Assembly (NCBI RefSeq): GCF_000019905.1
Contig: NC_010556.1
Coordinates: 2,506,001-2,570,000, forward strand
Reading direction: 5' to 3'
Length of the DNA stretch: 64,000 bases
Source: Exiguobacterium artemiae 255-15
GTDB taxonomy: Bacteria; Bacillota; Bacilli; Exiguobacteriales; Exiguobacteriaceae
In this document: piece by piece, positions 46,356 to 54,650 of the stretch
How the letters are laid out: each line of letters begins with the position of its first letter
How positions within the stretch are numbered: position 1 is the stretch's first letter
The notes under the pieces: model-generated
Seen by the model: only the letters and a program-made list of their open reading frames with translations
What the model was told of the DNA's origin: nothing
The model's database searches: none
Translations under genes and position numbers: made by a program

Positions 46356-47645
46356 ATGATGTTAAAATCAGACAATATACCTGAATCGATTGGCTTATTC
46401 CTCCTGACTCTCTGGGTCCTGATCGATTTATGGACACGTCCTCTCACCTTCACGGACGAAGTCCTGCCGAGTCATTGGAACATCTGGATTGCTCTGATCT
46501 ATCTGATCCTGTTCGCTGGTCTTTATCTTGTTACCCGTCCCTTGTATTTTCCGCCACGCGCCTTGACCCAACGACTTGTCACTTCGTTTTTACTTTATCT
46601 CACGTTTCACGCTATCATTTTCTTTTTTCGTCCAGCTGTCGATTCTTCGCTTGCCCTACTCCATCTGTTTACGACATGGCTTTTCGTCATCATCGTTCTA
46701 TCACTGACGCTTCAACCTTTCATCCGTTGGTTTCAGCTGTTGAACCTCATCCTTCTCTATCAGGCCTTCTGTCTCGCTGTTTATGCATTCATCGTCTCAT
46801 TCGGAAAACAATACGTTCCGATCGAGAACATTCAGACGCTGCAACTTGGTCCCGTGTCCTTATCCCAACTTTATGTCGGTGAGCAAGGCAGTTTTCTCCG
46901 GTCAGCCAGTCTGACCAATAATCCGAATACGTTGGCGGCATGGCTCGTTCCCGGCGGTCTCATCGCCTGGATGTCTGTCCTGCAGTCGATTGCTCGCCGG
47001 AGTCTCCGGTCATTCGTTCTGTTCGGGATGATCCTGCTTGTGATTTTCATCGGTCTGGTCCTCAGTGCTTCACAGACCGGTCTCTACTCGTTTTGTCTGC
47101 TTGCGCTGTTGACGACGATCTTATTGATCCCGGCCCATCGGTTGCGTTATCAGGTGACGGGGCTTTATCTGATTGGTGCCGCGATTCTCATCGGCTCACT
47201 GTCCCTCAACCAGCCGTTATTCGTAAAGTTGATCAGCCTCAACGGACGGAGTGAGTTATGGCAAGCCGGCCTGACCGCTTCTCTCGACCGGTTTTGGTTC
47301 GGACACGGAATCGGCTCCGCTGTGATCGGCCTTGAACAACAACTCGGACCGAGTACACTGTATACGTTTCACAGTACGCCTATTGTCTATCTGTATGAAC
47401 TGGGATTTTTCGGACTGTTGCTATATGCCGGATCTTTTCTGTTGATCCTCATCCGGTTCATTCAGGATTACCGTCACGACGATCCGTTATCGATCAGCTT
47501 GTTGTTGCTTAGTCTTTGGTTACTGTTGCTTCAGTTCACGGAAAGTGTTTTGATTCGACCGAGCGGATTTTATTTCATCTGGCTCAGTCTTTTGATTTAT
47601 GCGACCCGGCGTCAGACGACCTCACAAGAAAGTACCCACACCTAG
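46356..47645 (+). CDS. O-antigen ligase/polymerase family membrane protein
   Basis: A 429-aa protein with about twelve membrane helices and the Wzy_C/WaaL-type segment GLVLSASQTGLYSF followed by RSELWQAGLTAS and HGIGSAV, where the conserved Arg/His region of the family lies. It would polymerise or transfer lipid-linked glycans. It is transcribed away from the main operon and is followed by a four-repeat protein. Tandem ATG codons at 46356 and 46359 are both possible. Confidence 0.85.
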   Translation: MMLKSDNIPESIGLFLLTLWVLIDLWTRPLTFTDEVLPSHWNIWIALIYLILFAGLYLVTRPLYFPPRALTQRLVTSFLLYLTFHAIIFFFRPAVDSSLALLHLFTTWLFVIIVLSLTLQPFIRWFQLLNLILLYQAFCLAVYAFIVSFGKQYVPIENIQTLQLGPVSLSQLYVGEQGSFLRSASLTNNPNTLAAWLVPGGLIAWMSVLQSIARRSLRSFVLFGMILLVIFIGLVLSASQTGLYSFCLLALLTTILLIPAHRLRYQVTGLYLIGAAILIGSLSLNQPLFVKLISLNGRSELWQAGLTASLDRFWFGHGIGSAVIGLEQQLGPSTLYTFHSTPIVYLYELGFFGLLLYAGSFLLILIRFIQDYRHDDPLSISLLLLSLWLLLLQFTESVLIRPSGFYFIWLSLLIYATRRQTTSQESTHT

Positions 47646-47676
47646 ACGAACACCTACACGAAAGGGGTATGACATC

Positions 47677-48435
47677 ATGAAGAAATGGACAGAACAACAA
47701 GTCATCGACAGCTTAATCGAGGCGAGCATCGCCTATCCTGAGTTGGACGCCAAAACGTATGCCCGTTGGTCGACCGGAAAAGAGATTCCTTCAATCACGA
47801 CGATCATCAATGTGTTCGGTTCTTGGCGCGAAGCCTTGCACGCGGCCGGTCTGTCTTCCATCCGTCCGTACTACTCCGATCAGGAAATTCTTACGTTCAT
47901 CAAAGAAGCTTCGGAACGGCTCCATCCTTTCCACAGCAACAGCTACCGGGAATGGGCCAAGGCGAAACACGGACCTTCCTTGACGTTGATCAACTTACGA
48001 TTCGGGTCATGGTCACGGGCCCTCGAGGAAGCTCACATTGAGATGACACGTTCGATCTGTATGACGGAAGAACGGATCATCAATGCGCTCCTCGAAGCAT
48101 CGGACGTCCTTCCCCGCCTGACGACCCAAACGTATTCAATCTGGGCACAGGAAAACGGACATCCGACGGTCGCGACGATTGCCCGAAAGTATGGTTCGTG
48201 GGTCGATGCACTCACCTGTCTTGATATCGCTCCGCCCCGGCGGAAATGGGTCGAAGAAGATGTCCTCGATGCTTTGAGCCAGGCGCAACGTGAGCTTCCA
48301 TCGCTCAGCATCATCCATTACCGGAAATGGGCGGAAGGACGCTCCGTTCCGAGTACGTCGACCATCAACGCTTTATTCGGGAGCTGGACGTCTGCCGTGC
48401 AGTGCCTCAAACGATCACGGGTTTCGATTTCTTGA
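47677..48435 (+). CDS. Four-repeat homing-endonuclease-associated-repeat protein B
   Basis: A 252-aa paralogue of the protein at 32483, also four repeats without a nuclease domain. The third repeats share TQTYxxW and PTVATIAR(R/K)YGSW, and the fourth share ALFGSW(S/T)(S/N)AV, so the pair came from duplication of the whole gene. AAAGGGG precedes the ATG at 47677. It directly follows the O-antigen-polymerase-like gene, mirroring the placement of paralogue A in the main operon. Role unknown; DNA binding is suggested only by the repeat family. Confidence 0.75.
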   Translation: MKKWTEQQVIDSLIEASIAYPELDAKTYARWSTGKEIPSITTIINVFGSWREALHAAGLSSIRPYYSDQEILTFIKEASERLHPFHSNSYREWAKAKHGPSLTLINLRFGSWSRALEEAHIEMTRSICMTEERIINALLEASDVLPRLTTQTYSIWAQENGHPTVATIARKYGSWVDALTCLDIAPPRRKWVEEDVLDALSQAQRELPSLSIIHYRKWAEGRSVPSTSTINALFGSWTSAVQCLKRSRVSIS

Positions 48436-48525
48436 TTTGTACCCTTCATCGATCAGGTACCGGGGCGGACTGCAAAAGTTCGCCTCTTTGCTTTTAATTA
48501 CTACGGATTTTTCTGCCAAAAGACA

Positions 48526-48570
48526 AATAAGCCGATCTCTCTGTCTGTCGACAGGGAGTTCGGCTTATTC
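48526..48570. terminator. Bidirectional terminator
   Basis: AATAAGCCGATCTCTCTGTC pairs nearly perfectly with GACAGGGAGTTCGGCTTATT. It lies between converging genes, the four-repeat protein B and the ATP-grasp enzyme. Confidence 0.75.
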
Positions 48571-48586
48571 GTTTCCTTCATCTGTC

Positions 48587-49579
48587 TCATCGCTTGATTT
48601 TTTGCAGTTCAGCTGCCGAAATCAAGGTGACGGTATCATGCTTCAGCATGTAGATATCATCGAGGTATTGTCCGATTTGCGGAACGTTGATCTCATGCAT
48701 CAGATTCCGATACAGTTGCGCCGGAAAATTGACACCACATTCATAGGCATGGGGATATCCTCCGCCAAAACGCGGATTGATTTCCGACAGATACAATGTA
48801 CCGGCGACATCAAACAAATCAAAATCAAGAGGTCCGACCAGCCCCGATCCGTCCAAGACATGTTCGACCAGTTCGAAGACATCGTCCCGAAGGACAGAAC
48901 GGCTTTTATCGGTCTCTCCCGCCCGCATCGTCAATTTTTCCTTAATGAAGATTGACGTCACTTTTCCGGAAATTAAGTCGACGTACGCATCGACCCCGAG
49001 CTCTTGACCGACGAGTAATTCCTGGACGATTAAATCGGTGTTCTTTGAGAACAACTGCTCCACTTCTTCGACGGTTTCGACCCGTCGTACTTCGATGCTG
49101 GCACTTCCGTTGCGCGGTTTGACGAAGACCGGCAGCTGTACTTCGCCTGCAGCCAAAGCTTCTTCAAACGACGCCATCGTCGCATATGTTCTTGCATGGG
49201 CAATGCCTTGTCGCAGACAGTACTCATACATCGTATATTTATCGAAGCACAGCTCACAAGCGGCATATGGCGAGACGATGACTGTCACACCGATGGCTTG
49301 AAATCGTTCCGTCGCTTGTGCGAGCAAACCGAGTTCCGGATCAATCAATGTCAGGAGAGCCGTCACTCCCTCGTCCTGACAAAGCGTAAGTAAATGATCG
49401 ATGTACTCGACCTCATCTATCTTTGGTACGATGTAGTGCTGGTCTGCCATATATAACGCCGATGCCAATGGACTACAATCCGCTGTGCTGACACGTCCCG
49501 TCTTAAACTCTTTGACAAAATACTCGACGAGCTTGGCCCGGCGACCGGCGCTCGTAATCAATAGATGAGGTTTCTGCAT
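48587..49579 (-). CDS. ATP-grasp enzyme (CarB-like)
   Basis: A 330-aa ATP-grasp ligase resembling the carbamoyl-phosphate-synthase-like proteins often found beside capsule genes. N-terminal LLITSAGRRAKLVEYFVKEF; ATP-grasp region LPVFVKPRNGSASIEVRRV (Lys), and SEINPRFGGGYPHAYECGV (metal-binding Glu and Asn). The substrate is unknown; such enzymes join a carboxylate to an amine or thiol. ATG 49579 follows GAGGAG; a GTG three codons earlier overlaps the ribosome binding site. It may modify the nearby polymer, but this is inference. Confidence 0.85.
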   Translation of the reverse strand: MQKPHLLITSAGRRAKLVEYFVKEFKTGRVSTADCSPLASALYMADQHYIVPKIDEVEYIDHLLTLCQDEGVTALLTLIDPELGLLAQATERFQAIGVTVIVSPYAACELCFDKYTMYEYCLRQGIAHARTYATMASFEEALAAGEVQLPVFVKPRNGSASIEVRRVETVEEVEQLFSKNTDLIVQELLVGQELGVDAYVDLISGKVTSIFIKEKLTMRAGETDKSRSVLRDDVFELVEHVLDGSGLVGPLDFDLFDVAGTLYLSEINPRFGGGYPHAYECGVNFPAQLYRNLMHEINVPQIGQYLDDIYMLKHDTVTLISAAELQKIKR

Positions 49580-49676
49580 CCGATTCACTCCTCTTAGTTG
49601 TTAATGAGATTAATCTTTTTTTCGACTTCTGTCATTAAAACCCTGCTTTTCCGTAAAAAAAACCAGGACCGAAGAC

Positions 49677-50174
49677 TCACTTTCGTATCCACTGTTCACT
49701 TGGTCTTTTCTTCCAAAATAACCGGTACAATAGAATGCCGATCAAAGCACCTGTCCCGTCCAGCAGGACATCCTGAATCAGCCCCGTCCGTCCTCCAGTC
49801 AAAATTTGATGAAACTCATCAAAGACGGCAACCGTAATCGCGACCGTATACGCAAACAAACCTGCCAAGGCATACGGACGGATTAAGCGATATGTTAAAT
49901 CCACTAAAGCGATTCCGAGAACGATGAAGATCGACAGATGGGCTGCCTTTCGAATGAAAAACTCGACGAAGCCTGAAGCACCAAGCGCTGCGACGCTGAC
50001 TTCCCCGTGATAATCGAACGAAATGAACCGGAGCTGCTCGACGAAACCTAAATCAAAGTACCGCGACAAACCCGGTTTTAAGGACTGTTCTTCGTACGGC
50101 ATCGAACTCGCTATAAACAAGACGACCAAAATCAACAAGGTCACATAACCCGACCATGGTATTTTTCTCAACAT
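49677..50174 (-). CDS. VanZ family membrane protein
   Basis: A 165-aa membrane protein with four helices and the VanZ signatures KAAHLSIFIVLGIAL and DEFHQILTGGRTGLIQDVLLD. VanZ-like proteins are common in Bacilli and can affect sensitivity to glycopeptide antibiotics; most roles are unknown. GAGGAGG lies before the ATG. Transcribed alone, next to the ATP-grasp gene. Confidence 0.9.
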   Translation of the reverse strand: MLRKIPWSGYVTLLILVVLFIASSMPYEEQSLKPGLSRYFDLGFVEQLRFISFDYHGEVSVAALGASGFVEFFIRKAAHLSIFIVLGIALVDLTYRLIRPYALAGLFAYTVAITVAVFDEFHQILTGGRTGLIQDVLLDGTGALIGILLYRLFWKKRPSEQWIRK

Positions 50175-50319
50175 ATAGGACCTCCTCTTCTCACTAACTA
50201 ATAGAATAGCATGTTCTCTTTTCTGATCCTTCCTAAGATTTTCAAATAACCTACGATATTCTGAATTTTCAACCCATTACATACATAATCATGCAATTAT
50301 TTTTTTCAAGACACTTTTT

Positions 50320-50347
50320 TTTACATTTCAAAGGTTTGCGATATAAT
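50320..50347 (+). promoter_or_regulatory. Sigma-A promoter of the XRE regulator
   Basis: TTTACA (50320-50325), 16-nt spacer, TATAAT (50342-50347), 55 bp before the GTG start. Confidence 0.75.
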
Positions 50348-50402
50348 GAAAGTGGTTATTTAGTACTATTAGGCAAGGATGCAAGAATAGGAGTTGAGCC
50401 CT

Positions 50403-50822
50403 GTGAAACGTGCGCTCGGAAAAAAAATCATGCAACTGCGTAAACAACACCAGTACACCCAAAAACACCTGGCTGAACGCTGCGGCGAAACGGTCACTTC
50501 GATTTCAGCTTATGAGCGTGGTCAACGGATGCCGAATACTCAAACATTAGAACGGCTTGCTCTTGCTTTGAATACGACTGTGATCGATCTGATTGATCCC
50601 CAATATGTCCAACATCCTTCGCTGCAGGAGTTTATGGCTCAATCCCTCGAACCGACACAACCGCTCGACTTTAAACTTGTCCTGGAAGATATTCTCGTCC
50701 ACTTGACACTTTCGCCGGAAGTCTACTTCAATGGCCGTCTCCTGACGCAAGAAGTCCGTGATCGCATGGCGACAACCATCAATCAAGCACTTCAACAAGG
50801 CTTACAATCGATTGAGATTTGA
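50403..50822 (+). CDS. XRE-family transcriptional regulator
   Basis: A 139-aa DNA-binding protein. The first ~65 residues are a helix-turn-helix of the Cro/C1 type (LRKQHQYTQKHLAERCG, ISAYERGQRMPN). The remaining ~70 residues have no recognised domain and may mediate dimerisation. A GTG start at 50403 lies nine nt from AGGAG; a TTG at 50394 is too close. It stands alone behind its own promoter, beside the VanZ gene, and is unrelated in sequence to the PlcR-type regulator at 53754. Confidence 0.88.
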   Translation: MKRALGKKIMQLRKQHQYTQKHLAERCGETVTSISAYERGQRMPNTQTLERLALALNTTVIDLIDPQYVQHPSLQEFMAQSLEPTQPLDFKLVLEDILVHLTLSPEVYFNGRLLTQEVRDRMATTINQALQQGLQSIEI

Positions 50823-50825
50823 CCT

Positions 50826-50882
50826 AAAAACACGATGAGAAGCGGACAGGATGTTTCCTGTGCACATCTCATCGTGTTTTTA
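50826..50882. terminator. Bidirectional terminator
   Basis: AAAAACACGATGAGA pairs with TCTCATCGTGTTTTT around an inner hairpin. Serves the XRE gene and the converging hypothetical gene. Confidence 0.88.
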
Positions 50883-50891
50883 CTTGCCGTT

Positions 50892-51200
50892 TCAATCAGA
50901 TTTTAAGACATGGTGAATGTACAATTGACCGTCTTCATATGTCGCTTCCATCATCCGACTGAAGAACGGGGACTCCGGCGTCTTTTCGGCTAGGAAAACA
51001 CGTTCGAAGCGACTATGTGCTTGATCGACAAAACTGAGTTTGAGCTCGCGTTCATCTGATTTAAACGTCAGATGTGTACCGCTCTTGCCAAAGGCATCTG
51101 GAAGAATGGTATGCTCCACAAACTCAAAATGCTCTTCCGGAAATAACGTCTCAATAAAGGATAAACAACTGGCTTTCAGTTTAACTACCTTCTCATCCAT
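50892..51200 (-). CDS. Hypothetical protein, 102 aa
   Basis: A 102-aa soluble acidic protein with no signal, membrane helix or recognised motif (begins MDEKVVKLKASCLSFIETLF). GGAGGATAGG lies upstream of the ATG. Codon use matches the neighbourhood, and it has terminators on its downstream side, so it is probably a real gene. No function is proposed. A 13-bp palindrome CTAGTTAAACTAG lies upstream at 51286-51298. Confidence 0.55.
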   Translation of the reverse strand: MDEKVVKLKASCLSFIETLFPEEHFEFVEHTILPDAFGKSGTHLTFKSDERELKLSFVDQAHSRFERVFLAEKTPESPFFSRMMEATYEDGQLYIHHVLKSD

Positions 51201-51376
51201 AACGTTTACCTATCCTCCGATTTTAGCATGGCATCATCAAACTGATTGATAAGTACTGCTTTTGTTTATTACCCCACCTTTAGACCTAGTTAAACTAGTA
51301 TTAAAAATATTTATATCCAATTTAAGGAATTAATTATCTTCAAACAAGCTACCTTCTTTAATTTTTTTATGATAGC

Positions 51377-51411
51377 AAAAAGGGACAGATCATAAAAAAT
51401 CTGTCCCTTTT
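51377..51411 (-). terminator. Terminator of the peptide-cassette operon
   Basis: AAAAGGGACAGAT and ATCTGTCCCTTTT form a perfect stem with T-runs, 25 bp past the methyltransferase-like stop at 51436. Confidence 0.88.
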
Positions 51412-51435
51412 GATGGTATAAGAAGGATTCTGAAA

Positions 51436-52179
51436 TCATCCGATTTTATCGAACTCCAAAATACTGATGCTTTTCCCGGCGTACAATGTCCGTCCCCGAT
51501 ACCGGGACAGTTTAGCAAACTCAAACAACGTGTCTGTTTCATACAGATGTTCCACTACATAACCAACCTTCTCATCAGAAGCCGATTTCAGATACGTATT
51601 AAAAATCAACCGGTCGCGGTCGACCTTTTGACCGTAAAACAAGGTACAGTCCTCCATACGTCGCGAGGCAATCGGTTGGACGTTTTGTCTTAGATAATCC
51701 GCGTTATGGATACTGATCAGTAATTGACCGTCCGTTGCCAGTAAGTGACGGATATTCCGGAAGAACAACAACAGTTCCCCCCGTGAATACCGTGCAATCG
51801 TCGTACCAGGTAAAATGATTTTATTGAACGCATGGCTTCCCATCACATCGACCACCTCATTGCTGAGCCCGTAGACACGATGCAGGTATGGATCGGCAAT
51901 CCCGGCAATTCGGGTTAATTCCGATTCGACGAGATACAGATCATATCCTTCTGCACACAGTGTGTTAAATAACGTTGCTGAAAAGTTTCCGTGCACCAGG
52001 ACCCGGTCTTCTTTTTGAAGATAACGGCGATACAACATCAGTTCATCGACTTCCGGCAAGATGGCTATTTCCTGATACAGTGCCGTGAACCGGTCGTCAG
52101 CAAACAGATGATCAAAAACCTGAACACGTGAATAACTCCCTTTTCGTGCAAATGGACCGAATAATGGTCTGTCATCCAT
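51436..52179 (-). CDS. SAM-dependent methyltransferase-like protein of the peptide cassette
   Basis: A 247-aa protein. The order of predicted strands and helices resembles class I methyltransferases: DRVLVHGNFSATLFNTL in the place of motif I, YLVESELTRIAGIAD (acidic residue of motif II), KIILPGTTIARY, and LLATDGQLLISIHN before a long loop. Motif I is atypical (HGNFSA rather than a Gly-rich loop), so activity is uncertain. It overlaps the 402-aa gene by 8 bp and follows AAGGAG. As the last gene behind a 48-aa peptide it could modify that peptide. Confidence 0.6.
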   Translation of the reverse strand: MDDRPLFGPFARKGSYSRVQVFDHLFADDRFTALYQEIAILPEVDELMLYRRYLQKEDRVLVHGNFSATLFNTLCAEGYDLYLVESELTRIAGIADPYLHRVYGLSNEVVDVMGSHAFNKIILPGTTIARYSRGELLLFFRNIRHLLATDGQLLISIHNADYLRQNVQPIASRRMEDCTLFYGQKVDRDRLIFNTYLKSASDEKVGYVVEHLYETDTLFEFAKLSRYRGRTLYAGKSISILEFDKIG

Positions 52180-53380
52180 GATAGATCAACTCCTTATACG
52201 TCTGGATCGCCGATTCATAGTCTGTACCAAGCCGCTCCGGTAAGATATCGAACCGTTCCTTTTGATCAGCTTCGAGAATGGCGAGGAATGTCTCATCCGT
52301 TTCAAACAACTGATTCGTCCCCAGTTCGAAGGCGAAACATCCCTCGTTATTTTGAATCCCGATCATCGTCAACGGACCAAGCTTCCCTTCCGTCCGCGGC
52401 AGTTCGAACACGCTGTAAGGCGTCACGAACTGACTTGTTCCTTGAAACGCTGAAGCCAGTTGAAACAGAATCGGATATAAGGCGAGTTGAGTAATCGGAG
52501 CGAGCGCTTCCCATGTCGCCAACTGATTTTGACGTAACTGACAGATACTTAAGTCGAACGCCTCGCTGAGCAATAGCTGCTTTCCATAATCTGCATAGAT
52601 TCCGTCTCTGTGAATGAACAGACGATGGGAGGACGGCATGCCGGTAAGCGTCGCATAATCAAGAATCCCGATCCGCTGTTCCGGATTGGAGACGACACTT
52701 GTCTCATGCCACTTTTTGATGGCAGCATCCAGATCACTGCGCTCAAACGTCGCCAACCGGTCTCTGACACTAAAGGATAACGTATCGGAAAACGCCAGCA
52801 GGACCGGTGTCCGGCTCATCAGTTCGATGACCGGCAAGTCATGCCGGGTCGACTGATCGATGTATAACAAGCTGTTGATTGTCATTTGATCAAACAAAGT
52901 CGGTGTAATCGAGTCGAGCAAATCCGTCGTTTCCACGTAGACGTGACGCAACGGTTGCGGCTGACGCAACGCGGTGTCCGGATAGACACCGGTGAACAAC
53001 GACATCAAGGCATCTTGTAATTCAATCGGTTGTGTATATCCTGTCGTCCCTTCTAACGGAATCGTCTTATCCAAGAAATACGGGTCTCCGAACAAGACGT
53101 CGCCCCGCTCATTAATCAGATGAAACTGAACATGTAACATCCGCTGTTGTAAATACGCGACCAGTCGCAAAGTCCGCTCCCCCGGTCCTCGCAGGACAAA
53201 CAAATAATGTTCGAATTCTTGAAAGTCCATATAGTCGAGTAAATCCAAAAACGTATGTTGATCGTAATCATAACGATCCATTGAGAACCGGTGCTGCTCA
53301 CAAAAAGTCGTGAGGGCATCGGTCGGGTCGAGTTGGTGTAACCAGCCTTCGCTTTCAGAAAGAACCGTTAGTCCGATCAT
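52172..53380 (-). CDS. Unrecognised 402-aa protein of the peptide cassette
   Basis: A 402-aa soluble protein with no signal peptide. I do not recognise the family. Visible features: an N-terminal MIGLTVLSESEGW, a middle region with VLLAFSDTLSFSVRDRLATF and GILDYATLTGMPSSHRL, and a C-terminal TMIGIQNNEGCFAFELGTNQ. It faintly recalls partner proteins of azole-forming (TOMM) peptide clusters, but no YcaO, dehydrogenase or radical SAM enzyme is nearby, so that is only a guess. ATG 53380 lies seven nt after AAGGAG; a TTG at 53401 is an alternative. It follows the 48-aa peptide gene after a terminator hairpin. Confidence 0.6.
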   Translation of the reverse strand: MIGLTVLSESEGWLHQLDPTDALTTFCEQHRFSMDRYDYDQHTFLDLLDYMDFQEFEHYLFVLRGPGERTLRLVAYLQQRMLHVQFHLINERGDVLFGDPYFLDKTIPLEGTTGYTQPIELQDALMSLFTGVYPDTALRQPQPLRHVYVETTDLLDSITPTLFDQMTINSLLYIDQSTRHDLPVIELMSRTPVLLAFSDTLSFSVRDRLATFERSDLDAAIKKWHETSVVSNPEQRIGILDYATLTGMPSSHRLFIHRDGIYADYGKQLLLSEAFDLSICQLRQNQLATWEALAPITQLALYPILFQLASAFQGTSQFVTPYSVFELPRTEGKLGPLTMIGIQNNEGCFAFELGTNQLFETDETFLAILEADQKERFDILPERLGTDYESAIQTYKELIYHG

Positions 53381-53409
53381 ATCCATGCTCCTTTCATCCA
53401 AGTAATATT

Positions 53410-53443
53410 AAAAAAGGCTTCAGACCTGTGACGGAATGAAGCC
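53410..53443 (-). terminator. Terminator between the 48-aa peptide and its downstream genes
   Basis: Minus strand: GGCTTCA, a 14-nt loop, TGAAGCC, then six T. Partial read-through here would give much more peptide mRNA than enzyme mRNA, a common design in peptide natural-product operons. Confidence 0.75.
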
Positions 53444-53459
53444 ACGTCAGCAAGAGACG

Positions 53460-53606
53460 TCATGAAGTTTTCAGTTCTCGTTTCGCCGGCGGTTTGATCC
53501 GGTCCATTTCCCGACTTGCCAAGGGTGCGACCGAGACAGCAGCAGCATTTAAGCACCAGCCGTAAGATGTCATGGTCCGGCGCGATTCTTTAAAGGTGAG
53601 ATTCAT
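53460..53606 (-). CDS. 48-aa peptide, candidate precursor of a modified peptide
   Basis: A 48-residue peptide beginning MNLTFKESRRTMTSYGWCLN, with a small-residue stretch AAAVSVAPLAS and a basic C-terminal tail RIKPPAKRELKTS. AAAGGGG lies eight nt before the ATG and a terminator follows the stop. It has no Sec signal, so it would be a cytoplasmic substrate or leader-core peptide. Its position at the head of a two-enzyme operon, next to a peptide-responsive regulator, suggests a ribosomally made modified peptide. One Cys, one Trp and several Ser/Thr residues are possible modification sites. Function is inferred from context only. Confidence 0.6.
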   Translation of the reverse strand: MNLTFKESRRTMTSYGWCLNAAAVSVAPLASREMDRIKPPAKRELKTS

Positions 53607-53672
53607 AGGAGTTACCCCTTTCATTCGTTTAAAATGGCAGACAACACGTTGACGACTTGTTGAACTAAAAGT

Positions 53673-53702
53673 TTGGTATCCGATCCCGTTCCCTCTTATA
53701 AT
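53673..53702 (+). promoter_or_regulatory. Promoter of the PlcR-like regulator
   Basis: TTGGTA (53673-53678), 18-nt spacer, TATAAT (53697-53702), 51 bp before the regulator start. The divergent peptide promoter must lie in the same 147-bp gap, which also has an inverted repeat CAACA...TGTTG at about 53642-53662. Confidence 0.6.
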
Positions 53703-53753
53703 GGAAAATGGTATCGTTTTCTCAAATCCACTGGACAGAAAGGACAGAACCCG

Positions 53754-54638
53754 ATGGATCAATTCACGTCACCGCAGATTGGTCTGGCCCTTCGCCGCCT
53801 TCGCAAGAAACATAATCTGACGCAGAAGGATTTGGCGAATGGAATTTGCAGCCAAGCGGAAATCAGTAAAATTGAAAGTGGAACACATTCTCCGACCGTT
53901 GATTTGTTATATGCGTTATCACGAAGATTACAAGTTCCTATCAACACGTTTTTGGATCATACCAACTATCGAGAATCCCTAAAAATATTAGATGAGAACT
54001 TATTAGTTCGCTTTCGAAATAGTGAGTTTCAGTCTATTTATCAAGAAACTCAAAAGATGATAAATTCTAGTCCTCTCGATCGCGAATTAAATTTGCTTGT
54101 GAGATACTTTTATTATCTGAGTTCTTATCGTTTGAAAAAAATTGACTATAGAACTTGTATAATTGGTTTACAACAACTTTCAGAATATTATTCTACGTTA
54201 CATTATTCACCAAGTATGATATTAAGAATCAAATCTGCAATCGCAATATTGCACTTCGAAAACAAAAGTTATAAACATAGTAGAACTGTTTACGAAGAAC
54301 TAATGGAACTTGACTTTGATAGTGATGAATTAATAGTTGAACGAATTAGAATTCATTATAATTACTCGAAAATTTTAATGAAGTTAAATGCTGTCGAGAA
54401 AGCATTGCTCGTTGTTGAAGAAGCAATTAAAATAAGTCTATTTGAAAAAGATATGTCTTTATTAGGACAACTCTATTCTCAAAAGGGTGAGTGCCAGGAG
54501 TTATTAAACTTTTCTTTTGATGAAATTTCTAATTCATACACTAAAGCGTTCCTGTTATTTGATCTAATGGAGATAAGAGAATACCGTCAAATAATTTTGG
54601 AAACGAAATTCAAATTTATAAAAAATGCTTTAGAATGA
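53754..54638 (+). CDS. PlcR-type peptide-responsive transcriptional regulator
   Basis: A 294-aa RRNPP-family regulator. Residues about 10-65 are an XRE-type helix-turn-helix (LRRLRKKHNLTQKDLANGIC, EISKIESG). The rest is a TPR array closely resembling PlcR of the B. cereus group, for example LKKIDYRTCIIGLQQL, YNYSKILMKL, and SLLGQLYSQKGECQELL before SYTKAFLLFDLMEI. Such proteins bind an imported short peptide and then DNA. The convergent gene 12 bp downstream encodes a PapR-like precursor. ATG 53754 follows AAAGGA. The first ~200 bp have normal GC; from about 53960 the gene becomes very AT-rich, suggesting a chimeric or transferred origin. Confidence 0.88.
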   Translation: MDQFTSPQIGLALRRLRKKHNLTQKDLANGICSQAEISKIESGTHSPTVDLLYALSRRLQVPINTFLDHTNYRESLKILDENLLVRFRNSEFQSIYQETQKMINSSPLDRELNLLVRYFYYLSSYRLKKIDYRTCIIGLQQLSEYYSTLHYSPSMILRIKSAIAILHFENKSYKHSRTVYEELMELDFDSDELIVERIRIHYNYSKILMKLNAVEKALLVVEEAIKISLFEKDMSLLGQLYSQKGECQELLNFSFDEISNSYTKAFLLFDLMEIREYRQIILETKFKFIKNALE

Positions 54639-54650
54639 ATCATTAGTTGA

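Noticed and set aside
48290-48955. 221-aa plus-strand ORF spanning the terminator after the four-repeat protein
   Set aside because: It crosses a strong terminator and overlaps real genes on both sides.
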